64,000 nt of DNA. Origin: Diploptera punctata. Taxonomy: Eukaryota > Arthropoda > Insecta > Blattodea > Blaberidae. Shown here in pieces: positions 22,460 to 34,021 of the stretch (positions are counted from its first letter, which is position 1; every line of letters starts with the position of its first letter). Location of the stretch: NCBI GenBank assembly GCA_030220185.1, contig JASPKZ010010272.1, positions 3,893,501 through 3,957,500 on the forward strand, written 5' to 3'. A program made the translations under genes and the position numbers. The notes under the pieces are model-generated. The model did no database searches, was not told the origin of the DNA, and saw only the letters and a program-made list of their open reading frames with translations.

Positions 22460-23595
22460 TTAATGAAAAAATAAATACAATCCATATCTGATCATAAGCA
22501 AACTTTATTATTGTCAAATGAACCATGGACAATAGCATACTAAATTTTGGAAACAATTGGAAAGTAGTTTGTGAGAAAATTGACAATACTTTAAACAAAA
22601 TGGATTTTTTATTTTAATTTTTTTTTATTTTAAATTACTCATATAGAAATATGTGTAAAACGTTAACCAGAGTGTCATTATGTTCAGGAAGACTTGTTTA
22701 ATTAATGACGTAATTTTCATACACATAACTTAAGAATAAGCTGAAAAAAAAATTGTATGCCATATTTTTACACCAAATTGCAAGGAAATTAGTACCAGGT
22801 GCCCTTAAGGAATTTCACGTGGTACATAGTTATTATAATCATTTCCTACTCAGGGTTAATATTTTCAATACGACTAGTAACCATGATTTTGCAGAAACGG
22901 ACAAGCCTGCTGATAGGGATCGTTTCCCCAAGATCCTACGTTTACCTGCGCGAGCTTTGTAGGTTATGCTTCTTCCTTAGTGGAACGGCCTTTAAGAAAC
23001 AGGTAAAATTTCTGTATGATTTCTTCTCAATTCTGATTGGAGGCTTAGATGATTGACAGGTCATAGTCATATCACTACATCACTATCCTTTGTACAGTCA
23101 ATCCTGCTGGCAAGGTTATCCCACATGGAAACACAATACAACTCATACAAAAAAATGACATGGAATATCATACAACTACACCATATTCCAAATGAGTTAA
23201 TAGAGGTCGAAGGGTTTTCGTTCTCCCTCTATCTATCATAAGTAGGCTAAAGTGACAATATGCAGGGTGGAAGGACAATGGTAAACCATCTATTGTTCAG
23301 TATTGACAGTAAAGAAAACATGTATCTTCCTCTTGGTGTACCGTCCCTTCTTCAGCAGCATGGTTAATTTTATACATTTCTCTTTTAATATTCAATTAAT
23401 ATATAAAATATTTATTTAGTGTTTAGTCATTGTTTGATAGTTATAAGAAACAAAATATTTAAACTTTGGTTTATTAAAGTGTTGTTTAAACTTTGTTTAT
23501 TAAAGTGTAAATATGAAAATATTTATTTAGTGTTTAGTTATTGTTTGATAGTGTATTGTTTATTAAAGTGTATATATGAATATATATAAAATAGT
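22460..23595. other. no gene identified
   Basis: Several short frames with no domain I recognise. Near 23400-23580 the sequence TTTATTAAAGTGT and ATTTATTTAGTGTTTAGT units repeat two or three times. Confidence 0.45.
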
Positions 23596-23599
23596 TATT

Positions 23600-24040
23600 C
23601 TCCAGTTATGTTATTTAGATGTGAAACATGAACTCTTAGACAGGAGAAAAGATTTGAGAATAAAGTTCTCAGGAAAATGTTTGAACCAAAGAGAGATTAA
23701 CAAACAGACAAATAGAGGACTACATAACAATGAGCTACATGACCTTTATGGGAAACCAGATATAATAAGAAAAGTTTAGTCTTGTAGACTGCAATGGACA
23801 GCACATGTGGCACGAATGGGGAATGAAAGAGGGGCATGGAAACTTCTAGAATACTGGAGAGAAAATGTCCAGCAGGTAGGCCAAAAATGAGGTGGGAGAA
23901 TAACATTAACCATGATTTGAGTGAAGTAGATTATTCAGGGATGATTGAAAATATTATATCAGAATGGGGATGTAAGGAGAGCTTATTTCCATGTGGCCAT
24001 GAGCCTAAGGGTTCCAGAGTGCCAGAGAGTTAGTTAGTTT
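23600..24040 (+). pseudogene. LINE family A tail, frameshifted
   Basis: Order of family A words is preserved: GAATAAAGTTCTCAGGAAAA, GGAAACCAGATATAATAAGA, GGGGAATGAAAG, AACCATGATTTGAG. Frameshifts interrupt the frame. Confidence 0.75.
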
Positions 24041-24053
24041 ATATATATATATA

Positions 24054-24730
24054 ACGGGCTTCCAATATAAAACCGGACCGGCCTCACGGAGTTTCACCCG
24101 GCACGCAGTGCTGTCTCTTCCTCCCGCAATTCACCCTGCCTACCACCCATCCTTGAACTATTTCTTACCTTATAGAAAATGCTGGAAATGTTGTCCTCCT
24201 GCACACGTGCTATGGGATCACCTTGGTTTAGAAAATGAACACGTGTACACTTGTAAGGTTTGAGTTTTAACAATTTTGTTGCTGTATGTGCAGAAGATAC
24301 TGAAATCCCAACTTGTTGTGCTAATTTCGGTAATGATTTTTGTGGTGAACGTTCCAAATTTTGCCAATTTCGTCTAATTTTTCTTCGGTGAGAACCGTAC
24401 GCCTTCGCGTGTGTTTCTTATTTTGTACTGAACCAGTAGTCTCAAATTTAGTCACAAGATCGTGGATTGTCGATCTGGAAGGAGGTAATTGTCCAGGGAA
24501 GTTCCGAATAAATTCCTCGCGAACGCGACGAGCTGATTCGTATTTATAATAACATTTACACACATAAATGCGCTGCTCTAATGTCAGCTGGCATCTCATC
24601 TTGTTGAACGATAGTAAACTGACTAGTTCAAGGACGAGCGGCTGGCAGAGTGAAATGCGGATTAGGAGAGAGCGCTGCCTGACGGGTGAAACCCCGTGAG
24701 GCCGGTCCGGGTTTATATTGGAAGCCCGGT
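24054..24730 (-). mobile_element. HTH-bearing DNA transposon with ~50-bp TIRs, internally deleted
   Basis: The ends (ACGGGCTTCCAATATAAAAC at left, ACCGGGCTTCCAATATAAAC inverted at right) match over about 50 bp, and the element sits in (TA)n, a TA-rich target. Minus strand 24599-24321 reads MRCQLTLEQRIYVCKCYY...RRVREEFIRNFPGQLPP SRSTIHDLVTKFETTGS, an HTH region as in Tc1/IS630-type insect transposons (DUF4817-like). Frame 24357-24094 continues (SLPKLAQQVGISVSSAHT, a second HTH) and ends without the DDE core. Confidence 0.8.
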
Positions 24731-24774
24731 AGATATATATATATATATATATAAAAATGTATGTTTGTGTTAGA

Positions 24775-24848
24775 ATACTTGGGTGGCTCAGATGGTTAGA
24801 GCGCTAAACGTACAGAGTTTAGAGATTCGGGTTCAAATCCCGACTCAA
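24775..24848 (+). repeat. tRNA-like cloverleaf sequence, probably not a gene
   Basis: Folds on paper into all tRNA arms: acceptor CTTGGGT/ACTCAAG, D stem GCTC/GAGC, anticodon stem TAAAC/GTTTA with loop GTACAGA, and T arm TCGGGTTCAAATCCCGA. Position 32 is a purine and the flanks are repeat-rich. Similar sequences in this window sit inside mobile elements, so I call it a tRNA-derived repeat. Confidence 0.5.
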
Positions 24849-24944
24849 GCATTCATTTTACTTTTCATATCATATTTGCCTTCATTGCCAAATGTCAAAA
24901 ATATAACATCTAAATATATATATATATATATATATATAAAGTAT

Positions 24945-25210
24945 CAACCTCGATGATCTAAGGGTTAAATTTCCTGCCACTAGTCCTGAGGGTCACGGGT
25001 TCAAACCCAACAAGGCTTCATAGATTTTTATGTTGGAAAAATCAAAGAGACAATTCCTCTGGAAGGAACTTCAAGCTGGGGTCCCCAATCTGAAGATTTT
25101 CAGACTCATAAAAGAACCTCAAGCCCCCTAAATTAGAGTCTCTAAGCAAAATTTAGCCGACCCTTCTCATCAAAGTAATATCTTAGTTGCTTTTTAACTA
25201 ATTAATTAAT
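24945..25210 (+). mobile_element. SINE S2, decayed plus copy
   Basis: Head ACCTCGATGATCTAAGGGTT and B box CACGGGTTCAAACCCAAC, then a body collinear with the S2 copy at 31.1 kb. Confidence 0.75.
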
Positions 25211-25261
25211 CTTTGAGGTACAGGTATAGAACGACAGATAGACACACAAACACACAAATTC

Positions 25262-25592
25262 CCACTCTGTAGAGCTGAGTGGTCTAAGGCATAATGTATT
25301 GGCGTGCATATACTTGATATGTACTGGTTTAAATACCCATGGCGGAATAAATTTTCTTATTGAATTTCAGCTAGTATAGGTGCTATGTCCATCTAGCATC
25401 GTGAGCAACTGTGGTAGCTACAATGAGTTGCGTCTGAGAAAACTAGGTATAATGGCTGGGGATTGGAAATGCTGAAAATGTCACCCCTATACTGGCTGGA
25501 GGATCAACCACCTCTGTAAACATTGAATATGGAAGTGAGCCAGCAGCCGGCGGTAGACAAAGAGTCTAGGCCTGTCATGCCATGGAGTTTTA
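25262..25592 (+). mobile_element. SINE S1, strongly decayed
   Basis: Matches S1 body blocks (CTAGCATCGTGAG, GGTAGCTACAATGAGT, GTCACCCCTATACTGGCTGG, CCTGTCATGCCATGGAG) in order. The head is diverged. Confidence 0.75.
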
Positions 25593-25764
25593 TATAATAT
25601 ACAGGCTTAAATTTTAATGTTAGTAGTCTGCATTTATAGATGACATAATGTCTGATAACAATATCATAAAACAAAAATGGAAAACAGTTAATCAGTGATG
25701 AAAAGATATGAATATTGAATTTGTTCAGTACATCTGACATTATTGCTGACAATATGACTTGAAG

Positions 25765-25837
25765 TTTGTATAGAGTAGCTGAAATGGCCCTAGGAACAAT
25801 AATTACAAATAGGGATAAGATACACAAAGAAATTATA
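25765..25837 (+). pseudogene. LINE family A fragment, left of mariner insertion
   Basis: CCTAGGAACAATAATTACAA through ACACAAAGAAATTA matches the family A copy at 36.12 kb. The match continues at 26746 on the other side of the mariner. Confidence 0.8.
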
Positions 25838-26743
25838 CGAGGGCGGATCGGAAAGTAACGCACAATAATTTTTTTTCTGCCTTGGTATTGCAGCTAGAAT
25901 GTTGAAATTTCACAGAGATATAGTTTGAAGTTTTCACTACAGATGCTATTTTTTTCTCAGGTGCACCTCTTGCGAGAGAAGCTTGAACTATGCAACAAAG
26001 ATGGCGCGCATGCTACAGTCATCCACCTGTGAGGAACAGAGAAGTTTTGTTCGATTTTTGTGGGCCAAAGGGCATAAACCCAGTGAAATTCACAGGGACA
26101 TGCGTGGCGTGTATGTGGATGATTGTATGGACCGTAGCATTGTCTTCCGTAAAGTTAGTGCTCGCTGGGTGCCTAAGAACCTGACAGACGACCACAAGGG
26201 CCAGCGAATGATGGCAAGCTTGGACCACTTAACGCGGTACACCGCACAAGGACATGACTTTCTGGAAGGAATCGTCACAGGTGATGAGTCGTGGGCGTAC
26301 CACTACACGCCCGAAACAAAGGAGGCATCAGCAGTGCGCAGATGGCTGCACTCCAACCAAACGGACTTCTACGAACGGGCATATTGAAACTGGTAACACG
26401 ATGGGAAAAATGTGTTGAGAAAGTTGGTGACTATGTCGAAAAGTAGGTAAAAGATGTAAGTTCATTTGTGATTTTTTCCTTTTTTTTACTATTAAACTTT
26501 TTAAAAAAAAATTATTGTGCGTTACTTTCCGATCCGATCCGATCCGTCCCTCACAGATGGACGACTGTAGCATGCGCGCCATCTTTGTTGCATAGTTCAA
26601 GCTTCTCTCGCAAGAGGTGCACCGAAAAAAAAATACCATCTGTAGTGAAAACTTCAAACTATATCTCTGTGAAATTTCAACATTCTAGCTGCAATACCAA
26701 GGCAGAAAAAAATTATTGTGCGTTACTTTCCGATCCGCCCTCG
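25838..26743 (+). mobile_element. mariner-like element with long inverted ends
   Basis: The ends CGAGGGCGGATCGGAAAGTA match inverted, with TA on both sides (25836-25837, 26744-26745). The left ~190 bp are repeated inverted at the right. A plus frame (25983-26387) has FVRFLWAKGHKPSEIHRDM, the mariner N-terminal HTH, then jumps to EGIVTGDESWAYHYTPETK, the region around the first catalytic Asp. The rest of the DD(E/D) domain is missing, and an extra internal terminus lies near 26520-26545. Confidence 0.85.
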
Positions 26744-26745
26744 TA

Positions 26746-26830
26746 CATAGGCTCAATTCTGGAAATGCATGCAAATGTGACAGGAATGGGAAAAGCTAGT
26801 TTTACAGAATCAAAAGTGAGGTGAAACTGA
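26746..26830 (+). pseudogene. LINE family A fragment, right of mariner insertion
   Basis: GGCTCAATTCTGGAAATGCA continues the LINE from the left side. Joining across one TA restores collinearity with the 36.1-kb copy. Confidence 0.75.
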
Positions 26831-26964
26831 ATCACAATAAATAAAATAGTACTGCGAAAGCACATTTTACAATATCAATTATAAAGATTCGAAAGCACAT
26901 CAATTATTTTTTTTCGATAAGAACTGAGAATCTTACATTAGACAGTACACTAACTGCAGAGAAA

Positions 26965-27610
26965 AGTGATGATAAGGTTCATGGCCAAACGGACAAGCTC
27001 TCCATACATACCTATCCTGAACTACAGTTTTCCAATCATTCCCTGTATAATCTTCTTCCCTCAAATCATGGTTAGTGTTATTCTCCCACCTCATTCTTGG
27101 TCTACCAACTGGGCATTTTCCTTCTGGTTTTCCTACAAGAAGCTTCTGTGCATGTCTTTCATTCCCCATTCATGCCACATGTCCTGCCCATCACAGTCTA
27201 CGAGACTTAACTGTTATTATATCTGGCTTCTTATAAAGACTATGTAGTTCTGTGTTATGTAGTCTTCTCCATTCACCTGTCTGTTCATCTCTCTTTGGTC
27301 TAAAAATTTTCCTAAGAACTTTATTCTCAAATACTCAAAATCTCCTTTCCTCCCTTAAAGTAAGAGGCAATATTTTGCATCCATAACTGGTAGAATAACA
27401 GTTTTACATATTTTCAGTTTAATGTTTTTTTTTAAAGGAATTGGGTGACAAGAGTCCCATAATACATCATAGTATGCATTTCCAGAATTGAGCCTATGTT
27501 TAATTTCTTTGTGCATCTCATTCCTATTTGTGATTATTGTTCCTAGGTATTTGAATTCAGCCACTTCTTGAAAATTTCCCAAATTTCCCTCATTTGTTAC
27601 TAGCTGTATT
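26965..27610 (-). pseudogene. LINE family A 3' region, minus strand
   Basis: Minus-strand frames read NFQEVAEFKYLGTIITNRNE, then MGNERHAQKLLVGKPEGKCP VGRPRMRWENN across frameshifts. About 640 bp of the 3' end. Confidence 0.8.
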
Positions 27611-27917
27611 TTGAGAGTTGTATATAAAATAATTTAAACATAAAAAAATATAAATGATTTTATTTGCAAATAACTGTTAGGTTGTATATTCTGCTCAGTT
27701 CTAACCTGTAATCTTTTTTTAGTAATAGTATATATCTTAATTTAAAATAACTGTTAAGTTATTCTCTTCTAACATGTAGCATTTTTTAGTAATAGTATAT
27801 ACCTTAATTTAGATTCAGGATCTATATCTTAAATATATTCATTATACCCTCCTACCTGGAGATGCTTCTGGATTATTTGTTACTTTACTATTGGTACAGT
27901 ATTATAAATACGTGGTA

Positions 27918-28781
27918 CAGTCATTAAGTTTTGAGACTGAGCGCATAGTGGCACTGTATTGCGCTATAGAGCATAGGTGGTGCCATGGTATGGTACCTTG
28001 TCAGTTAGTCTCTCGTCCCAGCAAGAGACAGTTGAATGCATACACTGCAAGCAGAACTATGGTCTTTGTTGTAACGGTGATTTGAATGCGCATGTCGGAA
28101 CTCGAGATGCCACAGTTAGAGCAACATCAAATTCTGTCAGAAATTAGGCAAGACCACTGCCGAAACGTTTCAAATGATGCAGCAAGTTTACGGTGAGTAC
28201 ACATTGAGTCGCAGTGTTGTGTTTAGGTGGCACTGGCATTTTTTGCAAGAAGGAGACAGTTTGAAAGATGATGTGCGTACTGATCGGCCACAAACAATTC
28301 AAACTAAACGCAAGATCAAAGAAGTTGTAACATTGGTGCGTGCTAACAACTCCCAATCAGTAGACGATCTGGCAGCATGGTACTTGTTACAAAATTCTTT
28401 CTGAAGACCTGAACATGTCTCGTGTTACCCAGCACAGTGTGCCAAGAATCCTGTCACAAGATCAACGTGATGATCACATGACATTTTTTCTCTTTCCTCG
28501 CATGAAAGCAATCCTACATGTGTGTAGATTTCATTCTTCCGAAGAGGTCATGACTGCCACAAGAGAAGCCATACGGGACCTTCCTGCCGACATCTTTCAG
28601 CGGTGCTTCCAACAGCTATACGTACCACCATTGGCAAACATCATAACGGCCAAAGGCGACTATTTTGAGGGAGGATGTGGTTCTATTTAAGTGTACGCCT
28701 AGTTATCGGCATCTTGTGAGACATTCTGATTCTTGTGGGTGCCTACCCTCCAGGTGTAAAGTCTCAGAACTTAATGGCTGT
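27918..28781 (+). mobile_element. second mariner-like element
   Basis: Inverted ends CAGTCATTAAGTTTTGAGAC and CAGCCATTAAGTTCTGAGAC with TA at both flanks. The frame at 28174-28404 reads MMQQVYGEYTLSRSVVFRWH..FLQEGDSLKDDVRTDRPQT, a mariner HTH with a linker. The downstream part is frameshifted and lacks the DDD catalytic core. Confidence 0.85.
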
Positions 28782-28784
28782 AAT

Positions 28785-29640
28785 AGTATATTAACCTCAA
28801 CATTCTCAGACAATTAATGTGTTTTAAGAAAAACATCTCATTATAAAAAACAAAGCTAGGACAAAGAAACAACATAGTATTTTACTAAAACATTATAAAT
28901 TTTATACTGCATAATAAAAATGTAATATTACATATTCTGACTATTTTTACTACATATTTATGTACACCTTTGGAGATTAATATTGCATAAAAATCCAGAC
29001 TCTACTCATTACGTAATGTCAGTTTTAATGTAATGTTGTGTGTCTGGTAAAATTTTGAAGGTGTAATTAATTGGGAGTTTGTCCCAAATGGGCATGGAGT
29101 CGATGCAACAGGAATGAGTTCATAAAATTTTGAGAGACTTGAGTTAAAATCTTACTGGATCCCATACTGCATGAATAATCGTGACCAAAAATTCATGAAT
29201 TGGGAGGAAGTGAACTGCTACCACACCCAGCACCCTTGATCTTGTGCCTTGAGTTTACTATCTGTTTTGATTCATGGCCCATTTCTTGCATGAAATTTCA
29301 AAAAAAAAAAAAAAAATGAAGCTATGGAAGTCAATGCCAGGAGAGAACATCAGAAATGTTGAAATGACAACCTGGGGCATTGAATAATAAAAAAAAAATC
29401 AGGGAACTTACGCTATATCCCAGTTTAACCTCATTTTTCATCACAAATTTCTTTGACAACTCTCCAAAATGTACAATTCCAACAAAATTTTCACATGCAT
29501 TTTTGACAATATTTATCAATATTGCATAGAAGTAATTATGCCAAATAATATTATTAAAACAACATAGTTGCTTAATGTTCTGTCACTTGGAATGTAGGGA
29601 ACAAACTTAGATTATGAGAAATGAATATGAGGTTAAGTAC
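28785..29640. other. no gene seen
   Basis: AT-rich intron-like sequence between a mariner and the linker exon. Confidence 0.5.
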
Positions 29641-29644
29641 TTAC

Positions 29645-29776
29645 CAGCCCAGTCAGAACATCTCTGTCTTGGAGGGTATAATTCAACATATTTATCTATT
29701 GATGATGGTCCTGGTAGCATCATATCTTGCATATCTGGCATTTCTGTTTTCACTTCTATAGGTCGCTCCTCTACAG
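29645..29776 (-). CDS. 44-codon linker exon, symmetric phase 1-1, SUMO-type motif
   Basis: Minus-strand exon of 132 bp. Acceptor ATTTTTGTTTTATAG|CT has an excellent pyrimidine tract; donor GCTG|GTAAGT is optimal. The single open frame between them reads VEERPIEVKTEMPDMQDMML then PGPSSIDKYVELYPPRQRCS DWA. VKTE fits the psi-K-x-E sumoylation consensus. The peptide is acidic and Pro-rich, like a flexible region between a DNA-binding domain and another domain. Its phase matches the donors of the zinc-finger exons, so it can follow any of those to its right. No named family recognised. Confidence 0.75.
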
Positions 29777-29779
29777 CTA

Positions 29780-30090
29780 TAAAACAAAAATGTTATTTCA
29801 AAAGAATAATCTTAAGAAATGCAGAAAGAACTATGAAAAATGACCATGAAGTTATCAAAACTTAAATGCCTGTGTCCATTTCAAGAATTAAATATGATGC
29901 AACCTATAATGGTGGATTATGCTACCGTTCATTCTTCCCACATGTCATTAACCCCTCTACATGTATGGTAGATAACAAACACTATGGCATTGACAAAAAA
30001 AGGCATTCAAGTTTTGATGGGTCAAACATCAAACAAAATATTATACATTATCTATAATAGAAAAATGGTGTCGGTGTTATATAATAGTAT
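29780..30090. other. intron-like, no feature
   Basis: AT-rich. Nothing beyond the splice acceptor of the linker exon at its left edge. Confidence 0.5.
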
Positions 30091-30092
30091 CT

Positions 30093-30300
30093 TAAGATTA
30101 AATTTAAATATTTCATACCTCACCTCATATCCAATCTTCTAATGAGCTGCCAAGACTACTTCCTTCCAAGTAGTTCTTCTAATTGACATAACATCAGTCA
30201 ACGAGATATTACTGAAGATGAAGCTGCCAAGGCTTTGAAACTGCAGTATAATTAAAAGACTGGATATGTGGTGAGGTATGAAGTACCTTAATTTAATCTT
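30093..30300 (+). mobile_element. palindromic element with hammerhead-like core
   Basis: Arms CATACCTCACCTCATATCCA and TGGATATGTGGTGAGGTATG are inverted. Near the centre CTGAAGA (30212-30218) is followed by a hairpin (AAGC/GCTT), GAAA (30237-30240), C(TGCA)G and TA. Confidence 0.7.
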
Positions 30301-31130
30301 AAATTAAACCTCATAGTGATTTTTTCTACAAAATTTCAATTATAATCTTATTCAACAATGTCCCACAGCCCTGGTTATTAGAGTCACAATTCAAACCTAA
30401 TTCTTCTAATATTAATTTAACATAATCAAACTACTGGATCATATGAATAAAGAGAAGAAATAGTTCTGATCTCTAAATTAAGAAAATTAATTAGTATGAA
30501 AATTGCATTGTTTCCTTTGCCACTTAAGAGAAAATTCCACTTGGGGACCTGATTTTGAAAACATGCTAACTCCAAAATATGACAAATTGGAGTTAAACAC
30601 AACATAGCTATGGTAATGTCTCAGGCTATGGTCCTGAATGACAAAAACTCTCTAAATCACACTTTTTCTCATATTTATTGACATAAAAATAAACTTCAAT
30701 TCTAAACCATGATGGTACCATTTAGAATGATGTGATGAGGTATCTCAGTATGGCAGTGATTATGAATAAACAAAAAATATATAAAAATATGTACAATGAT
30801 TAATGATTGTGCTTTCAGCACACATAGAGGCTACAATCTTGTATGTTTCACATTTTGTGCAACACTGCATAGTTAAAGTGTATTAAAATACAGTAAAAGC
30901 TCCTTATTCACAGGGGATATGTTCCGCAAATATGGAATCGTAATTTGTATGGGTATATAGAGGATACATTCCAAGATTACAAAATAAAATAAAAATTATC
31001 AAAATAAAATCAATTAATGAGAGATTTTGAAGAATTTCTATTAATTATTACTGTCGGTTTAGGAAAGGACTTAAAGAACTTAGATATTTTTTCCTGTTTT
31101 GCCGCTTTTAAAATATCTTTCAATTAAGAT
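30301..31130. other. no gene seen
   Basis: AT-rich non-coding. Confidence 0.5.
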
Positions 31131-31134
31131 TGAT

Positions 31135-31543
31135 GTCGGCCGCGGTGGACTAGTGGTTATGCTCCTTGCCTCTGGTCCCAAGGGTCGCAGGTTCAAACCC
31201 GGCCGGGGTCGATGGATTTTTTAGGACGGAAAAATCCAAGGAGCAAGTCCTCCGGGAGGGACTTTAAGCCATGGGTCCCGAGTCTGAAGATTTTCAGACT
31301 CATAAAAAATCCTTAATCCTGAATGAAAAGGCCTCTAAGCAAAATTTACCGAATTTCCCCGTCCTAGTACTACCTGTGTTTCCTAGATGTCAGTATGAGG
31401 TGGAACGCTGACCACGTACCACTCAAAATGACATCTATACGAAAACAAGTGTAACTAAATTAGTATGGTTCAAATTCTTCCCTGTAGGGGGAGAGCGCCT
31501 AAATCTCTGTAAAGGGAAAACATAGGCTAACAACAACAACAAC
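31135..31543 (+). mobile_element. tRNA-derived SINE, family S2, best copy
   Basis: Head GGCCGCGGTGGACTAGTGGTT contains an A box and CGCAGGTTCAAACCCGGCC a B box. The body has paired GGGACTTTAAGCC and GATTTTCAGACTCATAAAA blocks, and the tail is (CAA)n. Other S2 copies are at 21.9, 24.9, 37.8, 39.7, 55.7 and 57.8 kb. Confidence 0.88.
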
Positions 31544-31920
31544 ATCATTCAGCTGTGAATTCTGCAATAGAATTCCTTATTTTGTCTCCGGATTTCTTGA
31601 TTCATTAACACTGAAACAACGTGATATAGATGCAAATGACTCGCCAATGCATTAATGATCAAGCATTTCTATTTTTATTTTAAGCGGCAACACTACTTTT
31701 TACCGCTTTGAAACTAATTTTCTTTCCTTTTACTCGATATTATAAATTGGCAACAAAGCAGAAGAGACATATGTTATTCAATCAAAATTATTGCAATGAA
31801 TGACAAGTTGAAACAATAAAACACTGATCATGGTGAGGGCAGCATTTATCAACGGACATAGTAGCACATGAAATACTGTGGCGGTGGCTTTTAACAACGA
31901 ACTTCAGTCTTAGTGACAAT

Positions 31921-32239
31921 CCATCCATAGTAATTCTGCCCGAAGGCAGATTCTTCACTGCAATCATAGCATTTTCATGTTATGCTTGCAACTTTACTAG
32001 GGAATTGTAGGTGTGGTAGCTTCCCGTTGCTTTCCACACCGGTGAAGGATGATGGTGGTGATGATGATGGCCATATGATTTCAGGGACCGTTTGGGCCTT
32101 AACGTTTTCCTAACATTTGCCTTACAGGTGAGGAAAAACCCCGATAAAAACCTCACCCAGAAAAACTGCCCCGACTGGGGATCGAACCTGGGCTCAGTGC
32201 GTGACAAGGCAGCACACTATCTCGAGACTACAGCGTGGA
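31921..32239 (-). mobile_element. SINE S3, full minus copy
   Basis: Perfect target-site duplication CTTAGTGACAAT at 31909-31920 and 32240-32251. The tRNA-like head is at the right end. Confidence 0.9.
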
Positions 32240-32254
32240 CTTAGTGACAATAAG

Positions 32255-32800
32255 GTTTGTTTTAACCACGAATACAGGAACTGTGTCTCAATTTCTTAAC
32301 ACACAAATAAGGAACTTTTACTGTATTGTGTCACTGCTAAGAGCAAAACAGGGTTCTTCATGCTTGTGATTAAAATTAATAAAAAGTAATTTACTGTTAT
32401 AAGTTTCTTAAAAAATGCAATTTATAATTGTGTTCCCTTTCCAACATCCCATACCCAATTTATATATAATTATTTTAGCACTTTTTTCATAATTCTGCTG
32501 CTAAATTATGCTAAGTCAATTTTTTTAATTTGATTTTGAATGACAAAACAACAGCCTGGTTGTTCCATTTTATCTTAAAACATACCTTTTAGTACGTCTT
32601 ACATAACAAAAAAAAAATCAGAATCAAAAACTCAAATAACTATTAGATTAAACAGTTTTATGCTTCTCCTGAAAATTAAAAAAAATGGACATAGCATGTT
32701 TTGGAATTCAGATCTCCACTTGAACTATTTACTCTTTTGTGTGTATATTATTCCAGAGTTAATATTTGCAAGATTTATCTCCACATGAATGAAGACCATT
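32255..32800. other. no gene seen
   Basis: AT-rich spacer with no recognisable element. Confidence 0.5.
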
Positions 32801-32804
32801 TGGC

Positions 32805-33690
32805 ATTATCCAGGATACACCATGGGGAAGTGGACATCTTTACACCTAGGAGTCATAATTTTTTTGGAAAAATCATGTAGAGAAAATAAGTGAAAGAGCA
32901 ATAAACAGAATGAACATCCTCAAAAGATTATCTGAAATAAAAGCTATCTCCAACACATATATAAAACTCATTCTATGATACTGTGGAGAAATTCTCATAA
33001 AGTACCTAGAATGATGGAAAAATTAGACACAGTACAAAATTATCTTTGAAAATAATAACAGATCCAGTCAAAACAACCCCAATAGAAGCAATGAGGATTA
33101 CAATACAGAATTACGATAATCACATAAAGAAAAAAAACTATTCCACAGCATAAGAAGATGATACGACTACCAAAGCACATGGAGAAAGAACCACAGACAA
33201 TAAAACTGAACTACCAAACAACTTTTATTGAAAAAGTAAAATAACTAGAACAGACATTTGATATTCCAACAAACCGAGAAACAATTCTTTCTAGCACATT
33301 TTAAAACAATCCCTTCCAACTTAGATCTAACTGTAAAAAATCAACAATAAATTTGAATGCAAGAGGAACCTCCTAAAAAATACAGTCATAAAATACATCC
33401 ACAGTAGATACCCCCAAAATAACTGGTTCCATGTCTACACAGATGGCTCACTAACAACAGATCCTGAAAATGGTGCTGGCATAGGCAGAACACACCCCTC
33501 TTTTCATTCTACTGTCATGCTGACACAAGAAAAGCAAATTTTGACAATGAGATACATGCTATAAAAACATCACCTGAAAATCTCTTAGCAAGATTATTTA
33601 TTTAATTTTTCGAGATTAGATCTCCTATCAGACTCGAAAGAAGCTCTTTAATTGATCTGTCATTCAAAGACACAATGTGGTAACATGATA
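32805..33690 (+). pseudogene. LINE with RNase H domain, family F
   Basis: Frameshifted plus-strand coding reads AINRMNILKRLSEIKA (RT thumb region of Jockey/I-type LINEs). The region near 33425-33650 reads VYTDGSLTTDPENGAGIG and LLSDSKEAL, the first two acidic motifs of RNase H. Many stops. Confidence 0.7.
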
Positions 33691-33749
33691 TTTCAATTAT
33701 TATTTTGAAAAGAAAAATTATATGTGTAATCAGTTGTCAACAACATATC

Positions 33750-34009
33750 AGAAATGGAATTTGAAAATCAACAAAGAAAAAAAAAAGAGTATTTAACAAA
33801 TGACCCAGAGGAATTATATACTGATGGAATAAAGATAAAGAAGAGTGATAGTTTCTGTTACTTGGGATCAATTATAGAGAAAGATGGCACATCAAATAAA
33901 GAAATAGTAAAAAGGATCAGTAATAGAAGAAAAACCATAGAAATGTTAAACTCTGTAATTATGGAGTAAAAACATAATTAACAGAACAAAACAATTAATT
34001 TAAGAGTCC
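33750..34009 (+). pseudogene. LINE family C fragment, left part
   Basis: Frame reads YTDGIKIKKSDSFCYLGSII EKDGTSNKEI, the 'YLGS' block downstream of RT. It is continued at 34343 after a SINE insertion. Confidence 0.8.
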
Positions 34010-34021
34010 ATCTTAGAAAGT

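Noticed and set aside
24775..24848. Functional tRNA gene
   Set aside because: The fold is good, but a purine at position 32 and the presence of similar units in mobile elements make a repeat more likely. Not excluded.
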